Positions 24,811-32,677 of a stretch of DNA of 64,000 nucleotides are shown piece by piece (position 1 is the first letter of the stretch; every line of letters starts with the position of its first letter). A program made the translations under genes and the position numbers. This stretch comes from JAICLK01 sp963810525 (GTDB lineage Bacteria > Patescibacteriota > Saccharimonadia > Saccharimonadales > UBA4665). The stretch covers positions 1-64,000 of the forward strand of contig CAWENB010000003.1 in the NCBI GenBank assembly GCA_963810525.1, written 5' to 3'. The notes beneath the pieces were generated by a model. The model worked only from the letters and a program-made list of their open reading frames with translations, was not told where the DNA came from and ran no database searches.

Positions 24811-25564
24811 GAAAGTTAGCTTATCAAGCTCACATCTTCGATGATAATAATATGCGCCAAAACCTCGCCAGACACAGTTTGGTCACATCTCTTGATTCTT
24901 TTCTTATCAATAAAACTCTAATTCTGAATATAGATCGTTTCATTTTTTCTCTATTGTTACTAGCAGAACTTATATAACAATCATCAAAAAGTTTTGAAAT
25001 AAATCTCTTCGACCTCCAGGCCATACCATCAACCTAATGCAAGCTTCACTTGTCCGCCGTCTTAAAACGACGCAGGGTATCGAACTATGGAATTCCATCC
25101 TTAAGATTAGACCCCCGAAGTTATACTTAAGCGTCAACGTAAGTAGTATGGGCTATACGTACAGAGTTTAACGACCGGGAGGGATTCGAGACCTAATTTA
25201 AGTGGTGTGTAAGAGAAATTGATGAGTTCCAACCTTATCTTACATCTGTCCAGCTCACCTGGTACACTGTTCTAGACGTAGTTCGGACAGTTTTACGTAG
25301 TGGGGCCATTCGTACCATCATTTAGTTCACCGTATCTTATTCTTTTGATAAGATGAAACATGCTTCGAATATTTAGCGGACACTTTTCTTCAATATCCTT
25401 TTGTTAAGGAATCTTAGTAAGGATGATTACACAAGTACTTAAACTATTCGTAATAAAATACCTCTCAAACTTATTTCAAATTGGAAGCGTTTTTTTAGAG
25501 AATTTCCGGATAACACTTACGCCTGAATATATCGGCATAGTGCGTATATTGCAAATTCGATAAA
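24811..25564. other. Noncoding region with degenerate tRNA/junction sequence
   Basis: About 750 bp without a credible gene. Apart from the degenerate junction at 25177-25266, I see only AT-rich sequence with scattered stops in all frames. It is probably decayed cargo. Confidence 0.45.
25177..25266 (-). repeat. Degenerate junction module J5
   Basis: GGGAGGGATTCGAGACC (25177-25193) is followed 80 bp later by CACCTGGTACACTG (25256-25269). Between them, CTTATCTTACATCTGTCC resembles the CTTCGTATCTGTAATTTT stretch of intact modules. Order and spacing fit. The hairpin is lost. Confidence 0.4.
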
Positions 25565-26204
25565 CTACCAATAGGGTGGATATGCGGGCAAAGCTAGTCC
25601 ATGTGTGGGTTGTTTCGGCTGAGTCGCTAGTGCAAAGTTCACTGACAGACTTGAATCTGGAGCATATTCGGTTACGTATAAAACCATATTATAAAAACCA
25701 GGAGCCGTTTGATAGGTTTCTGCCGGTCCACTTCCGACTTGCATCTCTAATTTGCCAGCAGCTATATCGGTCAACGCTGCGGCTTGCTCGGCACCACGGA
25801 TCTCGGCATCTTTAGCGGGGCTTGGCACTCCGACATCGGCAACGACCTCTAAAACGGTGCCGGTTTTGGCTGCGGTAGATCCTAATTGACCATAAACAGC
25901 TTTTCGCACCTCAGACCAAGCGGCTACTTGAGCAGCTGAGCCATCTGCACCGAGTAACTGACCGACGGACATCGTTGGATCAGTATCTTGGGGGTCGACT
26001 TCAAGCACCACCGGCCACGCTCCTCCGTTATTTGGCGCTGTGGCGCTACTGGCAAATTCAGCTTTTGCCTGCTGCCCCCACGGTTTGGGCGGGCATTAAT
26101 GCCAGGATAACAGCCCCTTTGGGTGCAGCTGCATATAATATCATATTCCTCGTATTTCCAGAGCGAGATTTATTAAATGACGCCGGGTCACTGTTCATTT
26201 TCAT
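25565..26204 (-). pseudogene. Secreted protein interrupted by a G-run frameshift
   Basis: The gene starts near ATG 26204 and includes a signal-peptide-like segment (PKGAVILALMPAQTVG). It loses frame at a run of five G (plus-strand C-run 26075-26079). Removing one G joins it to QQAKAEFASSATAPNNGG and then a ~150-residue domain (PVVLEVDPQDTD, MSVGQLLGADG, YQTAPGFYNMVLYVTEYAP) ending at 25565. The family is not recognised. The break in a homopolymer suggests a sequencing error or phase variation rather than old decay. Confidence 0.6.
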
Positions 26205-26390
26205 CGTGATACCCCAGTTACTCAGTATGTAATCTACTAATTTAGAAAGTTTCAAACGATACGTCAATACATCTACAATAATATGGGCGATTAAAAATGC
26301 AGCATCTGACGATCTCTTAATATAGAAAAAACACCCGAGTCTTTATGTCGCTTATACTTGGAGCAAGTAATGAACGAAGTCCGAACGTCG

Positions 26391-26723
26391 CTACCATTTA
26401 GCGCCGTACAGTATTCCGCCGACAATCACACCTGTCTGTACAATCATGAATAGACCCTGGTAAAGAATAATCATTTTATCTTTATGCTCTAGCCCGTACC
26501 ATAACCAAATAACGGTAAGTATCTCGTAGCCTACCCATGTAGATAGCGACACTCCTGTCGCTGTTTTATCCCTGAAGATTACATATACCTGAGGCAGTGT
26601 TATTACTGGCTCAATTACTGCCACAATGAAAGTAAGTCGATCAACAAGTTTTGGTTTAACTTGCCTCTTGACTGTGAGCGTCCGTACTTTTTTGATGCGT
26701 TTATGCCGATGGTGTCTGGACAT
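26391..26723 (-). CDS. SemiSWEET/PQ-loop-like membrane protein
   Basis: This 110-residue protein has a very basic N-terminus followed by three TM segments: about residues 27-46 with the PQ motif in VITLPQVYVIFRDKTATG, 52-70 (WVGYEILTVIWLWYGL) and 80-104. The three-helix, PQ-containing layout is that of SemiSWEET sugar transporters, which dimerise to form the pore. A TACAAT -10 lies ~32 nt before the ATG, so this one has a leader. Confidence 0.75.
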   Translation of the reverse strand: MSRHHRHKRIKKVRTLTVKRQVKPKLVDRLTFIVAVIEPVITLPQVYVIFRDKTATGVSLSTWVGYEILTVIWLWYGLEHKDKMIILYQGLFMIVQTGVIVGGILYGAKW

Positions 26724-26780
26724 TGTTTATTTTTCAGTTATCTGTTGCTATTGTAACAGATATGAATAAACATTAGCGCA

Positions 26781-26885
26781 ATGGTACGCTCAGTGGATAT
26801 AAGGTGGAACCGCCTGTATCCTGACATTGTCCATTTATACCGATGCTTGAAAGATTTAGGCGCCAAAATAGAGGACAGCGGTTAA
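26781..26885 (+). other. Type I core arm with RWNRLYPDI micro-ORF (copy C)
   Basis: ATG-GTA-CGC-TCA-GTG opens at the core 26781, giving MVRSVDIRWNRLYPDIVHLY and RCLKDLGAKIEDSG to a stop at 26883-26885, which overlaps the SDR stop (26882-26884). The first nine codons match copies A and B almost base for base. Later codons differ often at silent positions. No T-arm/terminator module precedes it. Confidence 0.6.
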
Positions 26886-27607
26886 TATGTGCCATCCCAT
26901 GCAGAGTAGCCGCCGTCAACAATAATAGTTTGTGCATTTACATAGCTGGCTTTGTCGGAAATCAAAAAGCATACTACGTTTGCAACTTCTTCTGGTGTCG
27001 CAATACGACCCACCGGAGTGCGACGGGATACTTCATCTAGCATTTCAGGCATATCTTCCGCCGTCATATCAGTGTCTACAATGCTGGGCGCAACAGCGTT
27101 AGCTCTGATTTTGCGCTCACGCAATTGTACTGCTAATGATTTTGTTACGTTAGATAAAGCTGCTTTGGTCGCGCTGTACGAAATGCTCATATCCATACCC
27201 CATAATGAACCGTAACAGCTAGTCACATTGATGATTGACCCGCCTTGCTCGATAGACGCTTGCAATCCGAGTATAAGCTTAACCGGTGAAATGAAATTAA
27301 CTGTTAGGGTTTCCGCCCAGTCTTTGTCTGTAAACCCAGCTAGGTTGTCACTCCGTGCGATACCCGCAACATTAATGATCGCGTAAAAAGGTGTGGTCTT
27401 AAGTTCCTCAACAAGCCGCTCGGTCGCAGTGCTATCCGAAAGATCGCACTGCACCATTTCTATGTTAGAGAGCTCTTTATGTATTTGCCCAGCCTGTTCT
27501 TTGCTCTGATTGTATACTCCGTAGACTTTATAGCCCTCAGAGCAAAGCGACTGAGCGACTGCCTTACCAATACCTCGGCTTGCGCCTGTGACTAATACGT
27601 TCTTCAT
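26882..27607 (-). CDS. Short-chain dehydrogenase/reductase (FabG-like)
   Basis: This 241-residue classical SDR has the NAD(P)-binding LVTGASRGIG (residues 5-14), AIINVAGIA, the catalytic Ser in NVTSCYGSL, and Tyr/Lys in ISYSATKAAL, with a C-terminal IIVDGGYSAW. It resembles 3-oxoacyl-ACP reductases, but many SDRs share this pattern. TAGTAT lies 6 nt before the ATG, so it is probably leaderless. It is single cargo between core 26782 and module J6. Confidence 0.88.
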   Translation of the reverse strand: MKNVLVTGASRGIGKAVAQSLCSEGYKVYGVYNQSKEQAGQIHKELSNIEMVQCDLSDSTATERLVEELKTTPFYAIINVAGIARSDNLAGFTDKDWAETLTVNFISPVKLILGLQASIEQGGSIINVTSCYGSLWGMDMSISYSATKAALSNVTKSLAVQLRERKIRANAVAPSIVDTDMTAEDMPEMLDEVSRRTPVGRIATPEEVANVVCFLISDKASYVNAQTIIVDGGYSAWDGTY

Positions 27608-27645
27608 ATAGTAATACTAACAAAAAGGCATAAATTACCGCCATA

Positions 27646-27742
27646 AAGGAAGCGAACCCTATGAAACAGATTAAAAATCCAATCCAAAATAAAAAGGCAT
27701 ATTTTCTGCAATGCCCTTATCTCTGAAGATTTTACGTGGTAC
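27646..27742 (-). repeat. Junction module J6 (T-arm box, terminator, core)
   Basis: GGAAGCGAACCCTATGAAAC (27648-27667), the hairpin AAAAAGGCATATTTTCTGCA/ATGCCC, and the core ACGTGGTACGC (27734-27744). On the minus strand the hairpin and T-run form a terminator. It is close to the module beside tRNA-Arg(UCG), with a CGCTTCC change in the T-arm box. Confidence 0.75.
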
Positions 27743-27855
27743 GCTCAATTGATAAAAGGTGGAACCGCCTATACCCTGATATTATAGCTTTGGTTCGAAA
27801 GCTCCAGGAAATAGGCTTCGAACCCTTAACTTCTAATAGTGGCAATGCAAATTAG
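27736..27855 (+). other. Type I core arm with RWNRLYPDI micro-ORF (copy D)
   Basis: GTG-GTA-CGC-TCA-ATT opens at 27736, reading VRSIDKRWNRLYPDIIALVR and KLQEIGFEPL with a short tail to a stop at 27853-27855. That stop overlaps the stop of the cupin-like gene (27852-27854). This copy sits directly after a full junction module, so it shows the complete order: old downstream flank, core, arm, cargo. Confidence 0.6.
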
Positions 27856-28250
27856 TCCAGATTTTCAAAGCGACCGTCTTGGTAGGGTGGCTCGCAAATC
27901 TCATAAAATACCAAGTTACTATCTTGAGCAGCCGCCCATTGCATTATTTGTCCTATCTCAACATTGATCTCACACTCTGCATTTTTCTCGTCAAAGAGGT
28001 AGACTTTTGTTTCGCCCTTTTCAGTTCCCACTGTCAGCGTACCGCGTCCTGAAACGTATCCCTCAATTGTCCTAGTGCCAAGTACTACTCGCTGCAGAGG
28101 CGTCATTTGGCCACTCCTGACTGTGATCACTCCTAAATCTTTTGAACTATCATCAACAAACGAATAGACGTCACAATCTACGCCCTCCTTAACATGCATC
28201 GTCTCAATAAATGAAACACGTTTTCCCTTAAATTCAGTAAGTTTTTCCAT
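27852..28250 (-). CDS. Small cupin-like protein
   Basis: The 132-residue protein starts at ATG 28250, 7 nt after TATTAT. The pattern of beta-strands (SFIETMHVKEGVDCDVYSFV, VVLGTRTIEGYVSGRGTLTV, KVYLFDEKN, INVEIGQIMQWAAAQDSNLV) resembles sugar- or small-molecule-binding cupins, but no metal-binding histidine set is visible. Longer reading into the tRNA antisense is an artefact. It is the cargo nearest to tRNA-Arg(UCG) and hence probably the most recent insertion. Confidence 0.65.
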   Translation of the reverse strand: MEKLTEFKGKRVSFIETMHVKEGVDCDVYSFVDDSSKDLGVITVRSGQMTPLQRVVLGTRTIEGYVSGRGTLTVGTEKGETKVYLFDEKNAECEINVEIGQIMQWAAAQDSNLVFYEICEPPYQDGRFENLD

Positions 28251-28257
28251 ATGAACA

Positions 28258-28286
28258 ATAATACCAGCCATAAAGGATTCGAACCC
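28258..28286 (-). promoter_or_regulatory. Cargo promoter built on the T-arm box (cupin)
   Basis: GGGTTC (28281-28286), 17 nt, TATTAT (28258-28263), 7 nt, ATG. The same spacing as at the aldo/keto reductase. A transcript would start at the start codon. Confidence 0.5.
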
Positions 28287-28362
28287 ATGCAACAGATTAT
28301 AAATTCGATGAAAAATAAAAAGGCATATTTTCTGCAATGCCTTCGTATCTGTAATTTTCGCA
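28272..28362 (-). terminator. Downstream module of tRNA-Arg(UCG): terminator plus T-arm box (J7)
   Basis: After the tRNA 3' end the minus strand reads ATGCGAAAATTACAGATACG, then the hairpin AAGGCATTGCAGAAAATATG-CCTTTTTATTTT, an intrinsic terminator at about 28310-28343. It is followed by CTGTTGCATGGGTTCGAATCC. This is the reference copy for modules J1-J6. Confidence 0.85.
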
Positions 28363-28439
28363 TGGTACGCCCGGACGGATTCGAACCGCCGACCCCCTGT
28401 TCCGAAGACAGGTGCTCTGATCCGCTGAGCTACGGGCGC
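28363..28439 (-). tRNA. tRNA-Arg (anticodon UCG)
   Basis: Cloverleaf on the minus strand: acceptor GCGCCCG/CGGGCGT, anticodon stem CCTGT/ACAGG with loop CTTCGGA (anticodon TCG), T-loop TTCGAAT, discriminator A and an encoded CCA. It shares its acceptor stem and 3' end (GTACCA) with tRNA-Arg(CCG), so both genes offer the same att core. It heads the second cassette array. Confidence 0.95.
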
Positions 28440-28689
28440 GTATTTGGCTGTGGCCAAAAGCAATTACATTTTGCAACTATCGTCTTGCAGTAAACGCCCA
28501 ATCGTAAGGTTTTTTGGTGATTCTCTCACCTGTTTTTTGTCGATAGTAAATCGATAATTGAAAACGGTTAAATGCCTGGCCTGGCCGTGCTAGTATACCA
28601 CCTCTGGTGCCAAACCTGATATACGTGTATGTTTACATTGTTCAGTAACGTTAAACATTAACATTTTACTCAGTATAATTAAATGAAGC

Positions 28690-29886
28690 ATGAGAGCAAT
28701 AAGCATGGCGTTGTCGAGTAGACTAGTTTCGTTAATTCGCGCGTGCATGATTTTTGCAGCGTTTAGTACACTCGGTTTTTTCCTGCTTCGAGGTACCCAC
28801 GCAACGCCGCTCGCATCGACTACCGAAGCTGAAAAAGGTACGTTGTCAGGAAATGCCAGCGTCGTTTACGACAGCAAAGCATCAGGCGGTAAGGAAGTAA
28901 AATTTGGCAGCCAAAACACAAGCCCAATCATGGGCATAGCTGATCCCCAACTGATTACCCTGCCGAGTAGCACTCAACAGGCCCAGCTCAAGCAAATGGC
29001 CTCTATAGGCATTACTTCCGTGCGGCTCGATATCAATCAGCAATGGGTGCAATACAATGGACCAAACAGTTACGACTGGTCGGAAGAAGACACAGTCATA
29101 CATAATATCTATAATGCAGGCCTCGCACCTATCGTTATCGTAAACGGCGCGGCGTCATGGAATTCGCTTGGCGGAGCGACCGACGGCGCCACTCAACCGG
29201 TATCCGCATCTGAATTCGGATCATGGGCTGCAACTTTAGCCGGCAGATATGGTTCAATGGTGAAAGTGTACGAGATCTGGAACGAACCGAACATTGTTGG
29301 ATCCTGGCATCCTGCAGCGAACCCAACGGCATATACAGCCGATTTGATTTCCGCCTATAAAGGCATAAAAGCGATCGAGCCTGGTGCCACTGTCATATCT
29401 GCCGGCCTCGCACCGTCTAATACCGATGCAACCGACATCAACGCCGTGACGTTCCTTCAGGACATGTATAAGGACGGTGCCAAGGATTACTTCGACGGTG
29501 TCGGTTACCACCCGTACAGTTATCCGGCACTGCCGGACACATACGAAAGTTGGTCGGGCTGGTCGCAGATGGCCCAGGCTACCCCTTCCATCCGATCGGT
29601 AATGACGACCAATGGTGACAACGACAAAAAGATCTGGATTACCGAAATCGGTGCGCCTTCCAACGGACCGGATGGTGTCGGGAATACGCAGGAGGCGACC
29701 GAATTTACACAAGCTATAACCGACGCCAAATCCACCGGCTGGATTGCATCGATTTATATATACACCTGGCAAGATTCAGGCACCGATGCCTCGAACGACG
29801 AAGATTGGTTCGGCCTGCTCAATTTTAATGGCGCGCAAAAACCAGCCTATGCAGCCGTGAAGAGTGTCATCGCCAAGTCGCCGTAA
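28690..29886 (+). CDS. Secreted GH39/GH5-superfamily glycosidase
   Basis: This 398-residue protein has an N-terminal TM (about residues 13-33) and the EAESG-type module (TTEAEKGTLSGNASVVYDSK, then ASGGKEVKFG), but no long linker. A (beta/alpha)8 catalytic domain from about residue 80 has acid/base Glu in VYEIWNEPN and nucleophile Glu in KIWITEIGAP, as in clan GH-A enzymes such as GH39 or GH5. Probable substrate: xylan, mannan or glucan. Start ATG 28690 lies 10 nt after TATAAT, with TTAAAC 17 nt further upstream. Confidence 0.82.
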   Translation: MRAISMALSSRLVSLIRACMIFAAFSTLGFFLLRGTHATPLASTTEAEKGTLSGNASVVYDSKASGGKEVKFGSQNTSPIMGIADPQLITLPSSTQQAQLKQMASIGITSVRLDINQQWVQYNGPNSYDWSEEDTVIHNIYNAGLAPIVIVNGAASWNSLGGATDGATQPVSASEFGSWAATLAGRYGSMVKVYEIWNEPNIVGSWHPAANPTAYTADLISAYKGIKAIEPGATVISAGLAPSNTDATDINAVTFLQDMYKDGAKDYFDGVGYHPYSYPALPDTYESWSGWSQMAQATPSIRSVMTTNGDNDKKIWITEIGAPSNGPDGVGNTQEATEFTQAITDAKSTGWIASIYIYTWQDSGTDASNDEDWFGLLNFNGAQKPAYAAVKSVIAKSP

Positions 29887-29936
29887 CATGTCTACAAATT
29901 GCGCCTAGGATACTAAAGTATCTATTCACAACCCCG

Positions 29937-31373
29937 AGTAACTCACCTCGTCAATGAATTACTTCCTAGCGCGCCACGACGAGCCCTGCTATCTTTGGTA
30001 CCATGAAGCAACTGCTTGACCAGGAGGTACAACGCCGTCTCACCCGGCTCCGCAATATGGAGCGGTTGCATGACCGTGACCAGCACACCAAGGCACGGCT
30101 GCGCGCTGACAACAAGTACCTGAAGCAGCTCCTCGGTGAACGTGATGCCCGTATCACCGAGCTCGAACAGCAAGTCGCCAACAAAGAACTGGAGCGCAAA
30201 ACACTGGCCAGCTATCTGTATAAAGCCGGCAAGGATAAAGCCTTGGCGGCTAAAGTAGCCAAACCGAAAGGGAAACAGCCGGGAGCACCTGCTTTTCACC
30301 GGCCGGCACCCGACCCGGCTACGGTCACGGAGCGCATTATCTTCAGCCTGAAACGTTGCCCCATGTGTAACGGTCTGGTCGGCGAGCCAGTCGACCAAGT
30401 CGAAAAGTACGAAGAAGACATCGACCTGGCGCCCCGCCTCCTCGTGAAACACTACACGGTCACCCGGCACTGGTGCCCCTCCTGTGAAACGTTCGTGAAA
30501 TCGTTGCAGATACCGTACACCGAGCGGATCGGCACCAACGTACTGGCCTACGTACTGTACGCCCGCTACCGCTTACGACTGCCGGTAAACAAGATCCGCG
30601 AGAGCCTGTTCGATCTGCACAACTTTGCAATCTCCGAAGGTGAGGTCATTGCGCAGCTGGACAAGGCCAAAGATCTGTTCGGAAAAGACTACGAGGCTAT
30701 TTGTGAGCTCATTAAAACCGCCCGTGCCGTCTATGCGGACGAAACCGGTTGGCGGATGGACGGCGAGAACTGGTACCTGTGGGCATTCGTGACCGAACAG
30801 GGTGTCCGTTACAGCCTGGAGAACACGAGGGGCAGCGGCGTGGCCAAGCAGGATCGGGTCATTATCTCCGACGGCTATGCCGCCTACGGCAGCCTGCCCG
30901 GTGACAACCAGCAGTGCTGGGTACATCTCTTGCGTCGGGCCAAAGACGCCAGTCCGACGTTATACCAACACCTTGTCGGGCTGTACGAACGTCTGGGGTC
31001 CGAGCTTACCAAGCCCGTCTCTGAGCGCGATCCGCCGTGGTTCGCGGCCGAACTGGAGAAACGAGCCAGCCAAGCGTATCCCGAACCGACAGCCGAACGA
31101 GTTCAGAACTGGATCGCCAAGCACGGCGTACAACTCCTGGCGTGCTTGCAGTACGACGGCATATTGCCGGAAAACAACACGGCCGAACGAGCTATCCGGC
31201 CGCATGTTATTATGCGTAAGATCTTTGGCGGTAACCGTAGCCCCAAGGGAGCCGAGACCCATGCCGTCAATACCTCAGTGATTGCGACTGAGATGCAGCG
31301 TCATCCGGAAACGTCATTCTTTGATGTCATGCTGCCGATGCTCAGGCAGCGTCGCTCAGGGTTGTGAGTAGAT
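29937..31373 (+). mobile_element. IS66-family insertion sequence, single-ORF form
   Basis: The element carries one intact transposase gene. Approximate ends are set by short matching inverted ends, AGTAACTCAC (29937-29946) and the complement of GTGAGTAGA (31364-31372). No tnpA/tnpB accessory ORFs are present. The exact ends and target duplication could not be fixed by eye. Confidence 0.65.
30003..31367 (+). CDS. IS66-family transposase (TnpC-like)
   Basis: This 454-residue transposase has an N-terminal coiled coil (about residues 10-80), a zinc-finger region (KRCPMCNGLVG and HWCPSCETFV), and a DDE domain with Asp in VYADETGWR, Asp in IISDGYAAYG and Glu in NNTAERAIR. All three catalytic residues are kept, so it is probably active. 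It uses richer GC codons than the 28-kb array. Confidence 0.9.
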   Translation: MKQLLDQEVQRRLTRLRNMERLHDRDQHTKARLRADNKYLKQLLGERDARITELEQQVANKELERKTLASYLYKAGKDKALAAKVAKPKGKQPGAPAFHRPAPDPATVTERIIFSLKRCPMCNGLVGEPVDQVEKYEEDIDLAPRLLVKHYTVTRHWCPSCETFVKSLQIPYTERIGTNVLAYVLYARYRLRLPVNKIRESLFDLHNFAISEGEVIAQLDKAKDLFGKDYEAICELIKTARAVYADETGWRMDGENWYLWAFVTEQGVRYSLENTRGSGVAKQDRVIISDGYAAYGSLPGDNQQCWVHLLRRAKDASPTLYQHLVGLYERLGSELTKPVSERDPPWFAAELEKRASQAYPEPTAERVQNWIAKHGVQLLACLQYDGILPENNTAERAIRPHVIMRKIFGGNRSPKGAETHAVNTSVIATEMQRHPETSFFDVMLPMLRQRRSGL

Positions 31374-31423
31374 ACATACTAAAAGGTTTTATTCGGGATG
31401 AAATACGGTAAGATAAGTGGTGC

Positions 31424-32677
31424 ATGGTAATACGGAATTTCGAGGAGGCGCGTTTGGCGCTGCGCCAATTTTATGAAGTGCCCGGATCGAACACCTACAC
31501 ACTCGACCGCATGCGCTCACTCGTAAAGTATCTCGACAATCCGCAGGAAAAATTAAAGATTGTGCACATTGCCGGCACCTCCGGTAAAAGCTCCACGGCC
31601 TATTACACTGCCGCTCTATTGCAGGCATCCGGTGCAAATGTGGGATTAAGCGTATCACCACACGTCGTTTCGCTGAGCGAGCGGGCGCAAATCAATCGCA
31701 CTATGTTGCCGGAAGCCGATTTCTGCGAAGCATTAGGTGAGTTTATGGACCTGGTACTGAGCAGCGGCGTCAAGCCTTCCTATTTCGAAACCATGGTGGC
31801 GTTCGCCTTTTGGCTATTCGCGAGGAATAAGTTGGATTATGCGGTTATCGAAGTTGGCCTCGGCGGATTGCTTGACGGTACGAACGTCATCGCTCGGCCG
31901 GACAAGGTCTGCATTATTACTGATATCGGGTTCGACCACACCAATGTTCTCGGCGACTCACTCGCCAAAATCGCCACCCAGAAAGCCGGTATTATCCAGC
32001 CACACAATCACGTATTTATATACAAGCAAGCCGACGAGGTCATGCAAGTCGTGCGCGAAGCCAGCAAACGCCAGACAGCCACGCTCTATGAAGTCACTCA
32101 AGCCGACGAGCCGGCAATCACCGAGCTGCGGTTGCCGCTTTTTCAGCAGCGCAACTTTTTCCTGGCAGAACAGACGGTAAATTACGTACTGCAACGTGAT
32201 GGTATCGCGCCGCTGCAAGCTGCCCAGATCAAAGCAGCCGCAGAGACGCACATCCCGAGCCGCATGGACGTCTTCCAAGTGAATGGTAAAACGTTGGTCG
32301 TTGACGGCGCGCACAACGAGCAAAAGATGAAGACGCTGCTTGAGAGTATGCGCGCCCGCTTTGGTAACCAACCGGTTGCCGCGCTTGTCGCGTTCGTGAG
32401 CGCGCGTGACAATCGTTGGCAACGGGCGTTGAACTTGCTATCCGACTACACGCTCGACATAACAGCGTTCAACCAAGAACCTGACGACATGCCAAAAAGT
32501 TTCATCCCGCCGCAGGAAATCGCCGCCTACCTTGCCCGGCAAGGTAAAACCTGCTCAATTGAGCCCGATCTGGCCAAGGCCTACCGCAACCTGTTGCAAC
32601 ACCCAGAACCGATTCTGCTTATTACCGGATCGCTCTATCTATATAGCGGCATCCGGCCACTCATAAACGAAAAATAG
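31424..32677 (+). CDS. folC: Folylpolyglutamate synthase / dihydrofolate synthase
   Basis: This 417-residue Mur-ligase-type enzyme adds glutamate to (dihydro)folate or forms dihydrofolate from dihydropteroate. It shows the ATP loop HIAGTSGKSSTAYY (residues 46-59), SPHVVSLSERAQIN, EVGLGGLLDGTNV, DIGFDHTNVLG, ATQKAGII and VDGAHNEQKM. The ATG follows TAAGAT by 9 nt. With folP at 16 kb this gives two steps of folate synthesis; whether the earlier steps are encoded cannot be seen here. Confidence 0.9.
   Translation: MVIRNFEEARLALRQFYEVPGSNTYTLDRMRSLVKYLDNPQEKLKIVHIAGTSGKSSTAYYTAALLQASGANVGLSVSPHVVSLSERAQINRTMLPEADFCEALGEFMDLVLSSGVKPSYFETMVAFAFWLFARNKLDYAVIEVGLGGLLDGTNVIARPDKVCIITDIGFDHTNVLGDSLAKIATQKAGIIQPHNHVFIYKQADEVMQVVREASKRQTATLYEVTQADEPAITELRLPLFQQRNFFLAEQTVNYVLQRDGIAPLQAAQIKAAAETHIPSRMDVFQVNGKTLVVDGAHNEQKMKTLLESMRARFGNQPVAALVAFVSARDNRWQRALNLLSDYTLDITAFNQEPDDMPKSFIPPQEIAAYLARQGKTCSIEPDLAKAYRNLLQHPEPILLITGSLYLYSGIRPLINEK

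Noticed and set aside
2050..28362. CRISPR array
   Set aside because: The repeats are 80-90 bp modules hundreds to thousands of bases apart with genes between them; no short regular spacers and no cas genes.
2050..28362. Classical integron with attC sites
   Set aside because: No tyrosine integrase of IntI type, and the repeated sites are tRNA 3' ends with a terminator rather than attC-like R/L box hairpins.
28251..28493. Frame reading MVRPDGFEPPTP... across tRNA-Arg(UCG), and the leftward extension of the cupin gene to 28463
   Set aside because: Both are translations of the tRNA gene or its antisense; the cupin gene has a leaderless start at 28250.
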